A stretch of DNA of 64,000 bases, from NCBI GenBank assembly GCA_020091685.1, contig CM034613.1, positions 13,956,169 through 14,020,168 of the forward strand, given 5' to 3'. The DNA comes from Lutjanus erythropterus (Eukaryota > Chordata > Actinopteri > Lutjaniformes > Lutjanidae). The notes below the pieces were generated by a model. That model did no database searches. It worked only from the letters and a program-made list of their open reading frames with translations, and was not told the origin of the DNA. Below, in pieces: positions 48,363 through 61,130 of this stretch. Made by a program: the position numbers and the translations under genes. Positions within the stretch are counted from its first letter, which is position 1, and each line of letters starts with the position of its first letter.

Positions 48363-50581
48363 ATGGCGGCGCCCGTGAGGACATTGTGCTGCTCAGGTGA
48401 GACAGAGGTTATCCAATAAATCTGTTGTCTCTGAGACCCGCTGAAACATTAAAGCTGGGTTTCGTTACCGTAAACATCTTCTTGTGTCTGCTGTTACTTT
48501 TGATACAGATGTCTGTTTGAATAACTGCCGTAAATACAGCAACGATGACCGTGAATGCTAACGCTAATGCTAACATCTGTCATGCAAACTCTTGAGTAAA
48601 GTAACATTTACTCTGTATTCATGCACATCACCGAACTGACACAACCAGGAGAAAAAAAAAAAAACCACTTACATGCTTTTAACATTAGAAACTAGACTAC
48701 AGACTGCTCATAAGTTCATAACAGAGTAACCTGAGTGTGTGTTGTGTATTTCTGGTGATGTTGTGTGTTCAGAGGTGATTTCAGAGGCTGTTTTGTTTGT
48801 TTACTTGTTGTTTTTTCCAGTGTTGAGACTCTCCAGCAGACAGTTCAGCACAACATGTGGAGTCCAGGCTGGAGAGAAGTGGAGGAAAGAGTGAGTTGTT
48901 GTTGCTGTTTATGACTTTAAGACAATATAATGATATATTAGGATAATTCCTGGTTATCGGTGACTTTTCAGTCCCCTTGAAATGTCTTAATATTTCACTT
49001 AAATTAAATGAAATGTTTATCACCGGTGGTTTTCATTATATTTGAGGTAGAGCTGCTTGATTTGGTTAAAAAAAAAAAAGCAATATTGCGATTATTTTGA
49101 CTGAAATTGGTATTGCAATATGTGATACTTAATGGAAATGATCAGTTTGCAGTACAATTTTCATGTTCACTGGATCAAACAAAAAAATGAAAAATAAATA
49201 AAACCGTGATGATGTGATATTTGATGTCTGTACCAAACAAACATGTTTTCTTTGATCTGGAGAACAGGATTTGTAGGCCGTGGCATCTGTGCAGCACATC
49301 AGTACCTCATTATAATGCTGTTTTGTCACGATTCTCTTTTTTCTTTTTTTTAAATTGAATTTGGTTCTGGTTCTGCTATTTTGATATTCCACTCTGTCAT
49401 ATTGTGATTATACTACGAGTGAGATTAATTGTGTAGACGTATTTGAGATCCTCTATATAAGATTAACACAATTTTTGTTTGTTTGTTTGTTTTATACATT
49501 TTGATTATCCTTTTTATGGCACATATGCTCCTTTTTGTGTTGTCCCCAAAACACATTTTTATTTTAAATGCAAAACATTTGCAATATATTTATGAATGAA
49601 TAGAAATATGCCTTTATTATTGTGTAGATCAAGTGAAAAATCTGTGTAATTATAAATATATCAATGCAAACTCTAATTATTTATTATTTGTACAATTTAC
49701 TCTCTGTCCCTGAAATCAATACATCTGTGATATAATTGGCAATTGAAAAATCTGTATCAATCGAGCACTACTCAGAAGTGCATGTTTAATGTGATCCAGT
49801 GACTCCAAAACAATACCAAAATATATCACTACACTGGAAATACAAATAGAAGAATAACTAAAGTCCATTATGCTACTGGGTTCACTGCCAGACTAGTTTT
49901 GTACATCATGACCAGCTATGGGACAAAATGAGCTGATTTTTCCTTATTAGCCACAAATCCTCCCATTCTGACTGTTGTCTGAGGAGTTAAATGAAACTTT
50001 ATCACTGTCACGTTGATAGATTTCTTCTTATTTCACGATGTTTGTGTTTTCTTGCAGACATGGACTTGCACGAAGCGGCACAGAATATGGCCCTCTGACA
50101 GATCTGCCTGATTGGTCATTTGCAGGTATTCTTTATTCTCAGTTAGATATTAGGAGGTATTTACGCCCTTTATGTTTCTATATAATCTAAATGAATTCAC
50201 TTGACAACAAGCTACTTAAATTCAGGGTAACATTTTATATTTTCTGATGTGTGTATCTGGACAGATGGAAGACCAGCACCTCCAATGAAGGGACACCTGA
50301 GAAGAAGGCAAGAACGAGAGGTTTTAGCAGTGAGTATAAACACATTTGCCTTTTTGAAAGCATCTCATCCTCTTCTCCGTGCTCACTACATGCTTTTTGT
50401 CTGTAACCGTGGCGTTTCTTTTTCACAGAGACGTATTGTGATGCTGAGCTCAGAGGTGGACAGAGGGATGGAAGCCTGGAGTAAAAAGCAGGAAGAGGAC
50501 AAAAGGATGGAGGAGCACAAAAAGTCCCTTTCACTCAAACCTAAAGGGAAACTATTAATGAAGAAAAAATCTCAAAGTTAG
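48363..50581 (+). CDS. mrpl52: Mitochondrial large ribosomal subunit protein mL52, five exons
   Basis: mL52 is a small metazoan-type protein of the mitoribosome 39S subunit. Exons: 48363-48396, 48821-48890, 50058-50125, 50265-50329, 50429-50581. They total 390 nt, 129 residues, against 123 in human. All phases match (1, 2, 1, 0). The N-terminus ([20 protein letters not shown]) is Arg/Ser-rich and acid-free, a typical matrix-targeting presequence. Family-defining blocks are [20 protein letters not shown] followed by APPMKG, the basic helix [20 protein letters not shown], and the C-terminal [11 protein letters not shown] is at 50579. No canonical AATAAA is obvious in the following 300 bp. Confidence 0.96.
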
Positions 50582-52135
50582 AAACAGATTATCATTGTAG
50601 TCATGTTGCCACATCCTTGTTCTGAATGATATGTTGAATATATTTATGAGGAGTTGTGGGGTTTCGTCTGCTTTACAATTTGTTTTTCACTTTTGTTTGT
50701 TCCATTTCTGATTTATATGAATCTGTTGATTATGGATTTGTGGGACGCTCAATACAGAAATCTGTCCTGTAAACGTGTGATGACTTTCATGGGTAATTTT
50801 ATAGATAGAACTATTTGTTAATGTTTCTCAGCCTCCACTAGAATGCAGCATTTCTCCTTCGGTAAGGCAGTGTGGAGGCTCAAACGCCATTTTGTCTGGT
50901 GTTGGGCTCAGAGAGGAGTTTTGTTGGGCGGGCAGAGGAAGGGAGGAGCTGGTGAACATAAAGTAGCTCTGATTCAGGACCTTACTGAGTATGTGTGTTA
51001 AAAAGAGAGTGAGGGGCTCACACCTTGGCATGCTGTAGAAACTCAATACTATTACTCGAAATACATGAAGAATAATCGCCCCGTCGGTGAAGCAGCTTAG
51101 TTAAGTTTCAGTGGAGAGCCAGTACAAAAAGAAGGCCATCATCAGAATAGTTGACAATTTGCACAATTATGTTAGCAAGATTGAAGAATAAACATGTAAA
51201 ATAATACTCACTGATACTTGAGGAAAGAAGGGGATGTTTCTGGCAACACTTTGGTTCATATTAAGGCTTGGTTCTTGGTTCTTATTTGTCACGGGGCATC
51301 TCTGTGGAAGCCCATTTCTGCCAACTTTATGAAAAAAAAAAGAACCTGTAAATTTATTATAATGAGAAACTTTCTCAAAATAACGACTATCTCAAAATAA
51401 GTGTTTAAGTAAATGCATTTTTATTCGTGTAAACTGAAATGAAATAGAAATTAATCAAAGTGGAGCTGCTTCAAGCCATGTCAAAATAAATAAATGGAAA
51501 TAGATAATGTGCTTTCAGGACCTAGTAAATATACTAGAGAGGGGGAAACCATTCACTTTCGACTGGTCTGTATTACTTAACAAACTTACCAAACAAAGTG
51601 ATTGCCTAGCTGTTTTAATTAATCATTAAGAGTAAAATAAACAGAGAGGCATCACGAAACTCAATTGGGGTTTGTACTGGGTCACATTTTAAATTGGAAT
51701 TTAAAACTTTAAGGTTTAAATGGAAACCCAGCCTTAAAGTGTAAGATAATAGCCTTGTGGACAGAGAGGGGTGTTTCTGGCAACATCTGGGCTCATATCA
51801 AGCCTGTGTCGCTTATTTTTCATGGGGCATCTCAACTAACAAAGAGGAAAAAGTTTGCATTTTGACTTTGCAGTTCTACAGCCTGCTGTCTGGAAAGATG
51901 ATTATCCTGCTGCAGCCAAGCTGGCGTGAAGTTTCATCCCACAGAAAGTGATACTTGCTGGTATCGGCTCAAAGTTTGAAGCTGGATGAAGTCTTAATCA
52001 AGCTGCAGAAACACTTGTACTTTTGCATCATCTAATTTTAAAAGCAGAGCACATAAATCAGCTGTGAAGAATGAAATCTAAGTCCAGCTTTCTAAAGTTG
52101 TTTTGAGTGAGCAGCTCCTGCAGGAATTTTTTGTG
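50582..52135. other. Downstream of mrpl52: spacer with local duplications
   Basis: Contains the mrpl52 3' UTR and two internal repeats: 51215-51310 resembles 51745-51840 (GTTTCTGGCAACA and GGGGCATCTC), and 51085-51180 resembles 53075-53180 (TGAAGCAGCTTAGTTAA and TGGAGAGCCA). No gene is recognised. Confidence 0.5.
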
Positions 52136-52518
52136 CACTGTAAAAATACAGCATTTATTATAACTTAAAAAAAAAAGTTAGTGTCCAGGTTGGCTTAAAA
52201 TTTTAAGTGGACTGAATTTCAGGAGATAATTAAAGGGAATTTTGTACGGATTCAAAACAAAAAACAACCTTAATATTAATCCAGTTGTACTTGAGAAAAC
52301 ATGTTCAATAAGCTTAAAATATTAAGTTGAACCAACAACTCTTGAGTCACACTGATGAACAATACAACCCGATCTGATTTTCTTCTACATTTCTTTTTTC
52401 TACAAAAGTCCATCTGTAGATGCTCCTGTTGGAGCTACTTTGTTCCAGCACTGGGTGATTAAAGAAAAGATTAGTAGATTCTACTAAATTCCTGTAGATT
52501 TTTTTTTTTTTTACAGTG
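52136..52518. mobile_element. Short palindromic-ended element (CACTGTAAAAA type)
   Basis: The ends CACTGTAAAAAT (52136) and TTTTTTTTTTTACAGTG (to 52518) are inverted, with AGTTGAACCAACAACTC-like inner hairpin sequence. This matches the general form of common fish non-autonomous elements. It has no coding capacity. Confidence 0.5.
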
Positions 52519-52949
52519 TACCTCCTTTTAAATGCATTACTTTTACTCTGATTAATTATTTTCAACAGAATCAAACGGAACTTTTTGTCATGTGTATTCA
52601 TGGTGTTTGGGACATTTTGCAGAGACGCCGAGCAGCTGTGCCTTTGCTAAGTCAGCACTAATTTAGAGTGACTTTGACTTATAAACACACTATTTACAAA
52701 ATGAGGTAAGCCTCTCCTCTCTGTAGCCCCCTCTCGCCCTCACTCGTGCTCTCTGCTCCCGTCTCTCCTTCTTTTTCTCCCTCTCTCTTTGTCTTGTTGC
52801 AGACTTCAGCAAAGCCTCACTGTAATTAGGGCTGCTAGCCGCTGAGTTGCAGATTCTTTTCTGTGGAGATGGGAGTTTTCTCTCCCCCTCCCTCCTCTCC
52901 TTGTTTTAACTTTTTCATACAGTTGACCAAATGAACTGACTGCTTGCTT

Positions 52950-53020
52950 GTTTTGTTACAGAAGTGTGGGAGGACATTGAACACACCACAAAAGGTGGTG
53001 TTAGAAATGTCAAAGAGGTA
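52950..53020 (+). other. Exon-like block, copy 1
   Basis: A block beginning GTTACAG|AAGTGTGGGAGG and ending AAAGAG|gtaaat has a pyrimidine-rich acceptor and a good donor. It is repeated at 54147-54215. Two frames are open: VWEDIEHTTKGGVRNVKE, or KCGRTLNTPQKVVLEMSKR. I do not recognise either as a known domain. It could be a real small exon, a pseudo-exon or a piece of a repeat. Confidence 0.35.
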
Positions 53021-53427
53021 AATGTTGTAGTAACTCAATTTTATTTCTCAGAAAACATGATGAATGATCAGCAAAGTCCACCTCAGTGAAGCAGCCTAGT
53101 TAAATTCAAGTGGAGAGCCAATAAAAAGAAACCTAATGTGACGCCATTACCAGAATAACTAACCATTCGCACAAGTTTAGTTGAAACTAAGATGGTTCGG
53201 TTTAAGAATAGGAACTGAAACTGGGTAGCACCAACAACGATTAATTTATTCTAATTTAATCTCATCAGAGTTAATCTAAACTAAGTTTAAAATGACTAAA
53301 TCTAGATTCAAAATCAAAATTACACTTTAAATTAATTAATTAAAATAAATATAAAATAGATTCTATTATCCTATCCTATTACAAACAAGGGAAAAACATT
53401 AATTTTTGGTTGCTCTGTGTTAAAATA

Positions 53428-53996
53428 TGACATTGTTTGCTACTAGCTAAAAAGTTAACACATTGCATTGTTTTCTCGCTATACCAGTTAAAAGGTTAAA
53501 ATATGATATTGTTTGCTAGTAAGTGAAAAGTGTAATAAAATATTGCATTGTTGGCTAGCCAGCTAAAACGTTTAAATATTACATTGTTTATTGGCTGGTT
53601 AAACTGTGGGAATATGACATTGTTTGCTAGCTGGCTTAAGTTAACCAATTATTATACTGTTAATTAACCAGCTAAAAAGTTAACAAAACATTATATTGTT
53701 GCCCAGCTAGCTAAAGAGTTAAAATATTATATTATGATAAACATGGCATTCTTTGCTAGCTAGCCAAAGTTAAACTATTACACTGTTTGCTCACCAACTA
53801 AAAAGTTAACACGTATTACATTGTTTTCTGGGAAGCTAATAAAGTTAACAAATTATTATATTGTTGCCTAGATAGCTCAAAAGTTAAAATATTACACTGA
53901 TTGCTAGCTAGCTAAAGTTAACAAAATATTACATTGTTTGGCGGCTAACTTAAGTAAACTAACTACTGCCTTGTTTGCTAGCTTGCTAAAATGTTA
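53428..53996. repeat. Degenerate AT-rich minisatellite
   Basis: About 14 diverged units of roughly 40 bp with consensus like ACATTGTTTGCTAGCTAGCT followed by AAAAAGTTAAC. Indels make the register irregular. It lies between the two exon-like blocks at 52950 and 54147. Stop codons occur throughout all frames. Confidence 0.75.
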
Positions 53997-54146
53997 GTCA
54001 GCCTAGTTAGCCTCTTCTTAATGGCTTGACACTGACAGAAAAGATTTTTCCTTAAGGGAGCAATATGGCAAACTAATAGAACTATAAAAACTATACAACA
54101 GTACTAAGAAAAAAACAGGCAGTATGGCAGCATCTGGGCACTGACT

Positions 54147-54290
54147 GTTACAGAAGTGTGGGAGGACATTGAACACACCACAAAGGGTGTTGTCAGAAAT
54201 GTCAAAGTGGTTAACAAGGTGACATTCTTCATTCACACACCTGCACCATCAAAGACCTCCAGCTGCACCCACAGTGAGAAATGTAACTCC
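54147..54290 (+). other. Exon-like block, copy 2
   Basis: About 60 bp nearly identical to 52955-53017 (GTTACAGAAGTGTGGGAGGA and ACATTGAACACACCACAAA), with the open frame VWEDIEHTTKGVVRNVKVVN continuing for about 100 further codons into low-complexity sequence. No donor of comparable quality is seen at the equivalent point. Function unknown. Confidence 0.3.
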
Positions 54291-54910
54291 TCGCTCTTTT
54301 TCTCATCTTTTTCACATCCTGCTTTTTTTTTTTTTTCTGTGAATGTCTTTCTCCTCAACAACCTCTCCTCCAGCTCCTCCCATCCTCCCCCAGCTCTCCC
54401 TTCCTCTCCTCTCCTCTACTCGTGTTGTTTTGGTTTTGGGGAAATGAGAACCAGATGTTGCTTATTGTGCAGAAGTCAGCGATGGAGGGAGGAAAGGAGG
54501 GGTTGGTGGGTGTTTTAGGGGGGTAGGGTGCGTAGGGTGAGGTCAGTCTGCACGGATGGAGGGTGAAGGATGGGGATTAGCTGACGGGCCTTTGTAGTTT
54601 CACCCACAGACCAGAAGCAGGGAGGGTTTCCTGGCAGATATGACTGGGATGGGGCTGCAGGAGGATGAGCAGCGTCAGGGGGGTTTGTGGAGGGTCTGAT
54701 TCAGCAACTCGTTCCCAAAGACCGCTTCCTGACCTGGGTGTTCCTGGAGAGTGGGGCACCCTGGGTACTCGCATGTTTGACAGAATTATACATCCTGAAC
54801 ATTATGAACTGTACATGACTGTATGAGAACTGGCACTGCAGGCTGCAATTATCTTTGTTTGTTACTAGCTGGGCAGTAAAACTCGTGGCTTCCTCGTACT
54901 TTGGACATGT

Positions 54911-55851
54911 GCAGAGGTGGAATGTAACCGAGTACTTTTACTCAAGTACCGAACTCTGCCTTTTTTTTCTGACTGTTTTCCATCCCATTGCTGTGACCTC
55001 AATATCTCAAGAACACCTTGGGAGAATGTCTTCAAACTTGGCACAAATGTCCACTTGGACTCGAAAATGAATTGATTCCATTTTGAATGTCAAAGGTCAC
55101 TGTGACATCATGTCCACCCCATTCTTGTGATTACAATATCTTAAGAACACCTTAACGAAATTTCCTCAGATTTGATACAAACACCCACTTGGACTCAAGG
55201 ATGAACTGGCAAGATTCATGAGGTCAAATTTGGCGCCAATATCTGCTTGAACTAACTAATGAGATTTTAAATGTCAAAGTTCAGTCTGACCTCATACACT
55301 GTTAGGTAGTTTAGTCCGGTGGCTCCCAACCAACGATCTTTTCCTAAGCCAAAAACAGTTTGGTTGCATAAATGTAACCAAACTGTGACAGAAAAATGCT
55401 AAAAAACAGAAAACAAAACAAAAACAAACTGAGAATAATAACCCCTAACAACAAGCCTCAAATGTGAGTCAAATCCCAGTCTCCTTGTAGAAGTACTGTG
55501 CTTCACCCCTACATTCACCACAACTTACTCATGATGTGGACTCTATACTTTGTAAACTGACCTCTTAAAGCTTTACAGGCCTTCTGACAGAAAGGACTTT
55601 ATGGCAGAAAGTCTTGATGGCTACATACAACTCAAATGCATCATATTTTATAAGCTTATCATTTTAAAAGAAAAACTTTAGTCCGAAAAGTAGTTCTAAA
55701 GCTGTCTGATAAACAGTTTAACATAGTAGAGTTAAAAATGGAGTGGAGTTGGCCTCTAAAGTAGCACAGAATGGAAATACTTAAGTAATGTACAAGATTG
55801 TACTTGAGTGCAGTATTTGAGTAGGTATATTTAGTTACTTTCCAGCACTGG
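54911..55851. mobile_element. MITE-like element family D with nested repeat
   Basis: The ends GCAGAGGTGGAATGTAACCG and the reverse complement of TTAGTTACTTTCCAGCACTG form an imperfect terminal inverted repeat of about 35 bp, including ACTCAAGTA/TACTTGAGT subterminal motifs. Inside, 54985-55300 holds two to three copies of a roughly 115-bp unit (CAATATCTCAAGAACACCTT, CCACTTGGACTC, TCACTGTGACATCATGTCC) known from many fish genomes, apparently nested. Confidence 0.6.
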
Positions 55852-57130
55852 AAAGCAGGCAAAACGAGAAAATTAGAAGAAGAAGAAAAAGTGCTGTTGA
55901 AGTTACAGTAGAAAGTAAATGGTGCCATAATGTAGGTCACCCAAACAAAGTCTCAGGTTGAATTGCAAGCAGCTGTCCTGGCCACTTCCTGCCTGGCATG
56001 GAGACGGAGTGCTGAGCCTGATGGTTGTTCCTGCACCGCCCAGCCAGACTGTATGAGTTCAGCATTAAAATGGCTGACTGGGAGAGGGAGAGACAGAGAG
56101 AAAGAAAAGGGGGAGAAAGAGGAACAGAAGCCAACATGGCTGCCAAAGGTCTCATCTGTGTTCATGTCCGTGAAGACAAGACGGAGAGCAGATGGTTGGC
56201 AGATAAACTTGGTAGCACCTCGAAACAGAAATCCAGACTGCTGCATGAAAATGGCCAAAACTGAGTGAAAAATGTGTCGTCTGACTCACTCTGTGGAATT
56301 TGATTTATTTCCCTCACCCTTTTTGATGAGCTCAATATTTTACAACATAATCAGCTCCTATCTGACTGCTCCTCTGAGTATCTGCCCAACAAGATGGCAC
56401 CGGCACTGCAATAAAACAGTAAAAATCTGTAACCGTGAGGCACAGAGGGAGGTCTCTGGCAACACCATGTTTTACATATTTTCCTAATAGACCTACCTTC
56501 CTCGAAAGAAGCAGTAAATTCATGAGAAGGTTCCTTCTCCAAGAACTGTGTAATTTGGTTAAAATTATCAGGAGCATGGAGACGCTGTTAAATTAATGCA
56601 CTCAGTTAATAAATTCCACTTAATTCCCAAACCTGAAGGTCATGACCTCTCAAAGGATCACACATAAGGGATAATGTACCATGAGCAAGTTGTTATTGGG
56701 AAACAAACCCAGACAGGGTGACTTGAATCACCCTGACAGGGTTTGTTTTGTAAATTATCCCGCTTATTACATGGCTGCTAACAATTCAGCACATATGCAG
56801 AGTTAAATTTGCAATAATAAATTAACTACTCAGGTTTAATTTATTTCCTGTAAATGATTTGAGTTGCTCTTTCAAGGTAATTACACTGAAAACTAAAACT
56901 GTCTATAACCACAACTCAGTTACTCAGAGCTGAGAAACTCCCTATGACGTTGTTGGGGAATTACATGACCTGCCTTTTTTTGTGAACTGTATCAAACATA
57001 AGCAGACAAAATATTCAGAGGTCTGATTCAGCTGCAGAGAAGCAGCTCTGAAACTGTGAAATTCAACCCATACAGGGACGGAAGGAAGATGTTTAAATAT
57101 CTTTCTTTTTGTGAATAAACTCAGCACCCA
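55852..57130. other. Intergenic spacer
   Basis: No gene recognised. The stretch at 55960-56265 is open in three frames on both strands and relatively GC-rich, with ATGGCTGCC at 56135, but it lacks a recognisable protein or a consistent exon structure. Confidence 0.45.
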
Positions 57131-58019
57131 TTTAAAGGAACAATGTGTAGAATTTAGTGGCTATAGTGACTATAGAAACTATAGTGGCTGCAAAACTTGC
57201 AATAAATGTGGAAAACTGCATCTAGAGCCAGTGTTTACTTTGTCCATTCTGGGCTACTGTCGAATCATGCAAAATGGTGGCCTCCGTGAAGAGGACCTGC
57301 GCCCTCTGTGGATAAAAATGACTCATCCTAAGGTAAAAACAAAACAACAATTCTTGTTTTCAGGGGCTAGTATTTCAGAAACCTTTAATCCAGATCAGAA
57401 TGATCTGAAGAGGATTAAATCTCAAAACTGGGTATTTCAAAACCAGGATTTGTGATCCTGATCCTGCCAAACCAGGATACAGATTTGGTGATCTGGTCCT
57501 ACCCAGAACCCAGATCAAATGTTGTTTTGGGTATTTCAAAATTCTAAGGTGCAGATCAGGACAGTTGGATGCTAAAAATCAGGATTATCTCGATCCCATT
57601 GAAAAGGTGGATTCATCACTGACTCAGGGTGGATGTAGAGTCATGTAGGGCTTGTGAGATACATTTAATCATTTGTTCAGTGGTTGCATGTTAAACTAAC
57701 ACACATCAACTGATTTGCACTCCCTAACATTTTCACATATGTTAACGAAATATTTCTCTGACCAACAGATGGAGGCCAATCCAAAGACTTCAAATCTTGA
57801 TTCTATAACCCTTGATCTTGAGCTATCTGGATCAGAATGATCCTATCTGAAAATTCTTTGAAAAAACAGGACAGACCCTACAAGATCAGATTAAAAGTTT
57901 TGAGATTCTGGCCTCAGGTGATTATAGAACAAACAAACTTGAATGAATTAATATTATACTCAATTTCTGCCATATTCTGCCAGTAGATCCTCTGAAATTT
58001 TACTCACTGGACCTTTAAA
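57131..58019. mobile_element. MITE-like element family E with nested insertion
   Basis: Begins TTTAAAGGAACAATGTGTAG and ends TACTCACTGGACCTTTAAA, an inverted pair typical of a widespread fish repeat (AAAGGAACA(G/A)TGTGTAG type). The inner region, about 57365-57900, is an unrelated block rich in CAGATCA/TGATC and AACCAGGATT motifs, consistent with a second element inserted into the first. Confidence 0.55.
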
Positions 58020-60530
58020 CTTTTTAAGTTTTAACTATTGACTTTATTAATATTATATTTTTGGTTTGTTTGTTTGTTTGTTTGTTTGGCAGCAGGATTA
58101 CGGAAAAACTACTGGCCCGATTTTTGTGAAACCTGGTGGAAGGATAAAGCATATGCCAAGGAAGAACCCATAAAATTTTAGGGGGAATCCAAATAATGGA
58201 GCAGATACACAGATTATTTTTCTCTTTTGTTGACATCCCAAGATAGGTAAGTTGTAACTGGTGTCTAAGGCAAAATGAACCGAATTTGCTGTGCATGTGT
58301 GACCAAACAGACAACAAAACATAAAGTCCACCTTAAACATCACTTACGCTGCATGTATATAAGAAATAAGCAATGTATTGATTATCCTTACTGTTTCTGT
58401 CAAGTCCATGTAACCAAAATAAACATATTTAAGGGACAGGTTATGGAGACTAGCACAATTTGCATATCGAAGAAGACTTGGTGGAGGTCTGTGCTCTCTG
58501 AGCCCTGAGACCATCAATAAAGTCAGAAATCTCAACTTATAAACCCTTTATTAATGGTGCATTGATAGAAAGTAGTACCATAAACTCTCAGGTGAGTTCT
58601 TCAGTGATGATCACCTAACACAGTATCAGGCTTTTTCCTGCACAGGTCAGTAGCATCTGTGTGTGCATCAGATGCATCATTGAAGCAGTGGAAGTTTGTG
58701 TAGAAAGATGGATCAGTCAAAACAATTACTGTGCATGAGAGAGACCCATTGAGACAAATGGAAACACCAGGTGACACACAGAGAGAGAGAGAGAGAGACA
58801 GAGACAGTTTGGCCAGTGGGGGAGGAAAGCGGCTGAGCAGATGTGAGTAGAAAAAAAAAATGGAAATGATGGGGTCAGTCAGGTTAGTTTACAGTATACT
58901 CATGAATCTTCCACAGCAGCCTCTTCTAGTGTCTCACTAACCGACATACAAGTATGCTTGAAGTCTGGGAGTAAGATTTACTAGGATTTATTGGCAGAAT
59001 TGGGCAAATGGAATATAATATTATATGGAATATAATATTCATAAGTATTTTTTTCATGTGTATTATCACCTAAAAATCAAATTTGTTGTGTTTTCATTAC
59101 TGTAGAGTGAGTTGTTTATATTTAGGTCATCTTCCATGGAGGCTGCCATGTTTCTATAGTAGGACCTTACTCTAACCAATCTCACTCCTCATGCCTAAAC
59201 ATGCCCAACGAATGAATGCAGTGACTATTAACCAATCAGAGGCAGAGTAGGAAGGGTCATGACTTTTCCCACCTAGAAAAAAAAAGGCTTGCTTTATAGG
59301 TAGCCTATTGACAAGTTGGTCGCTGTAACCCCAAATCAGATGAGCTCTTCAAACATCAGGGGAATTTGGCATTTACCAGAATTCCCAGATTCCTGGTCCG
59401 AGCCTGCTTCAGGGTGTGTCAGTATACGGTGACATCACTGCTGGATGTGGTTTCTGTCTTGCTTAAGGACACTGCAACCTCTGCTGGTTAAGATCCAATT
59501 AAAAACAAGATTAAAACTATATTTATGGGACACTAAAATGTTGTAAATGCAACACAAATCACTTTGCAAACTGGACTGTACACTAAAAAGTTTTACTGTG
59601 TATGTGTAAAATAACGTAATTCATAAAATGTATCCTGGAAAATGTCATTTCCGTGAAAACAGGGTATTTGAGAGACTAAACCGTAATTGCATACCAAGTA
59701 CGTTTTCTTTTTATGCTGGTGGTTGTTTGTCTCGATGTTGTGGTTTACCGAGATTGTTGTTGTTTACAGTTACACTGATGCATTTGCAGTATGTGAAGAG
59801 TTAAAACAAAGCACATGAGGAAAGGGGGTTGAAAGGGGGAGGAAAGGGCAGAGAAAGAAAGAGCAAAAACAGACCAGAGATACTTGTGGTGAGAGGAGGA
59901 GGAGTGGTTTGAGACTGAAGCCTCATAAAAAGAACAATTTTGCAGTGGGTGAGGAAATAAGAGAGAAGGAGGGAGAGAGGGAGGCAGCTTGCAAAAGTTT
60001 TTTTGGGGGGGGGACAGAAATGAGCTGAGGGAAAAATATCCCCAACCTAATAAAATAATTTCTCCTTTATTGCCCTCCTCACTTCTCTTACTTTTCCATT
60101 CTCTCTTTCTTCTTCACTCAATCTTTCTTCACATTTTCATAATAAATGTTAAAAGGAGAAAGATTTTTGTAGACCTGAACACACGCACACACACAGAGTA
60201 TACACACACACACACACGCAGAGACCAGGCCGAGAGATGTTTCAAGAATACCAGATGCTCAGTTGGAACGCGCTTCTCTAAAAAATGTGACCGCTCCATC
60301 ACTTTTTCCGGCACATGACTGCCGGCTCCACGTCCAAAACAACCATTCCTGGAGGCGGTGTAACTGTATCCAGACTGCTCCATCTGATGTGGCCGTCCAG
60401 CAGGCAAAGCCCTGGTGAAGACACATCGCAGATCCTCGTCACCTTGTCACACTTCACTCCTGTTTGTTTCATCCTTCATCAGGTTTTAACAGGTTGAGAT
60501 TAAACTTGATTAAAGTGTAAACATTTTTTG
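58020..60530. other. Intergenic spacer with simple repeats
   Basis: (TTTG)n at about 58061-58088, (GA)n at 58780-58800, G-run at 60006-60014, (CA)n-rich sequence at 60180-60218. Open frames at 59989-60407 are low complexity and cross the (CA)n tract. No gene is recognised. Confidence 0.5.
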
Positions 60531-60786
60531 ATTGTACTGTTATGCTGTAGTTGTTGTCAAAGTAATGGGTGTCCAAACACACACCAAAACACAACAAAAT
60601 AAGCAAAGCACATTTTAAAAGGCCACTTCATTTTTGAAGTGTGGTGTTGATGGATATTATTATCCACCAGAGCTGCACATTTTGGAGGGAGGACAAGAAA
60701 AAACAGTTGAAGAAATTGCAGATGTTTATCTGGCACATCTGCTTCACAATGGCTGAACCACTGTGAGTGATGCAATCATCCCAAAA

Positions 60787-61130
60787 AACATGTTTTCTAA
60801 ACACATTTGCCTCTAACTGCAGAATATTCCAAGAAATGGTGAAAGACTCCCTATCTGCAAGACTTTCAAAATAAAATTGTGAGATTTTCAAAATAAACTA
60901 AAATAATAAATGAACTATGAGATAAGTAATCATCTGAAAACTGATATGTTTTCTAAATGTGTCTGCCTCCAACTGCTAAATATTTAGAGAAATGACAGTG
61001 AAACACTTTCTAATTGTGAGCTTTTCAAAATGAAACTGTTAGATTTTCAAAATAAAACTAAATAAACTGTGAACCATCCCTCACAAACATGTTTTCTAAA
61101 CACGTTTAGCTGTATAGCTTTACCATACTA
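60787..61130. repeat. Tandem duplication, about 2.3 units of 140-160 bp
   Basis: ACATGTTTTCTAAACAC-type starts at about 60788, 60945 and 61088 are each followed by the same order of motifs (CTGCCTC or GCCTC plus CAACTGC, AGAAATG, TTTCAAAATAAA, AGATTTTCAAAATAAA). There are no open frames of note. Confidence 0.7.

Noticed and set aside
53428..53996. CRISPR-like array
   Set aside because: Units are contiguous and degenerate without unique spacers, and the DNA is clearly vertebrate; it is a minisatellite.
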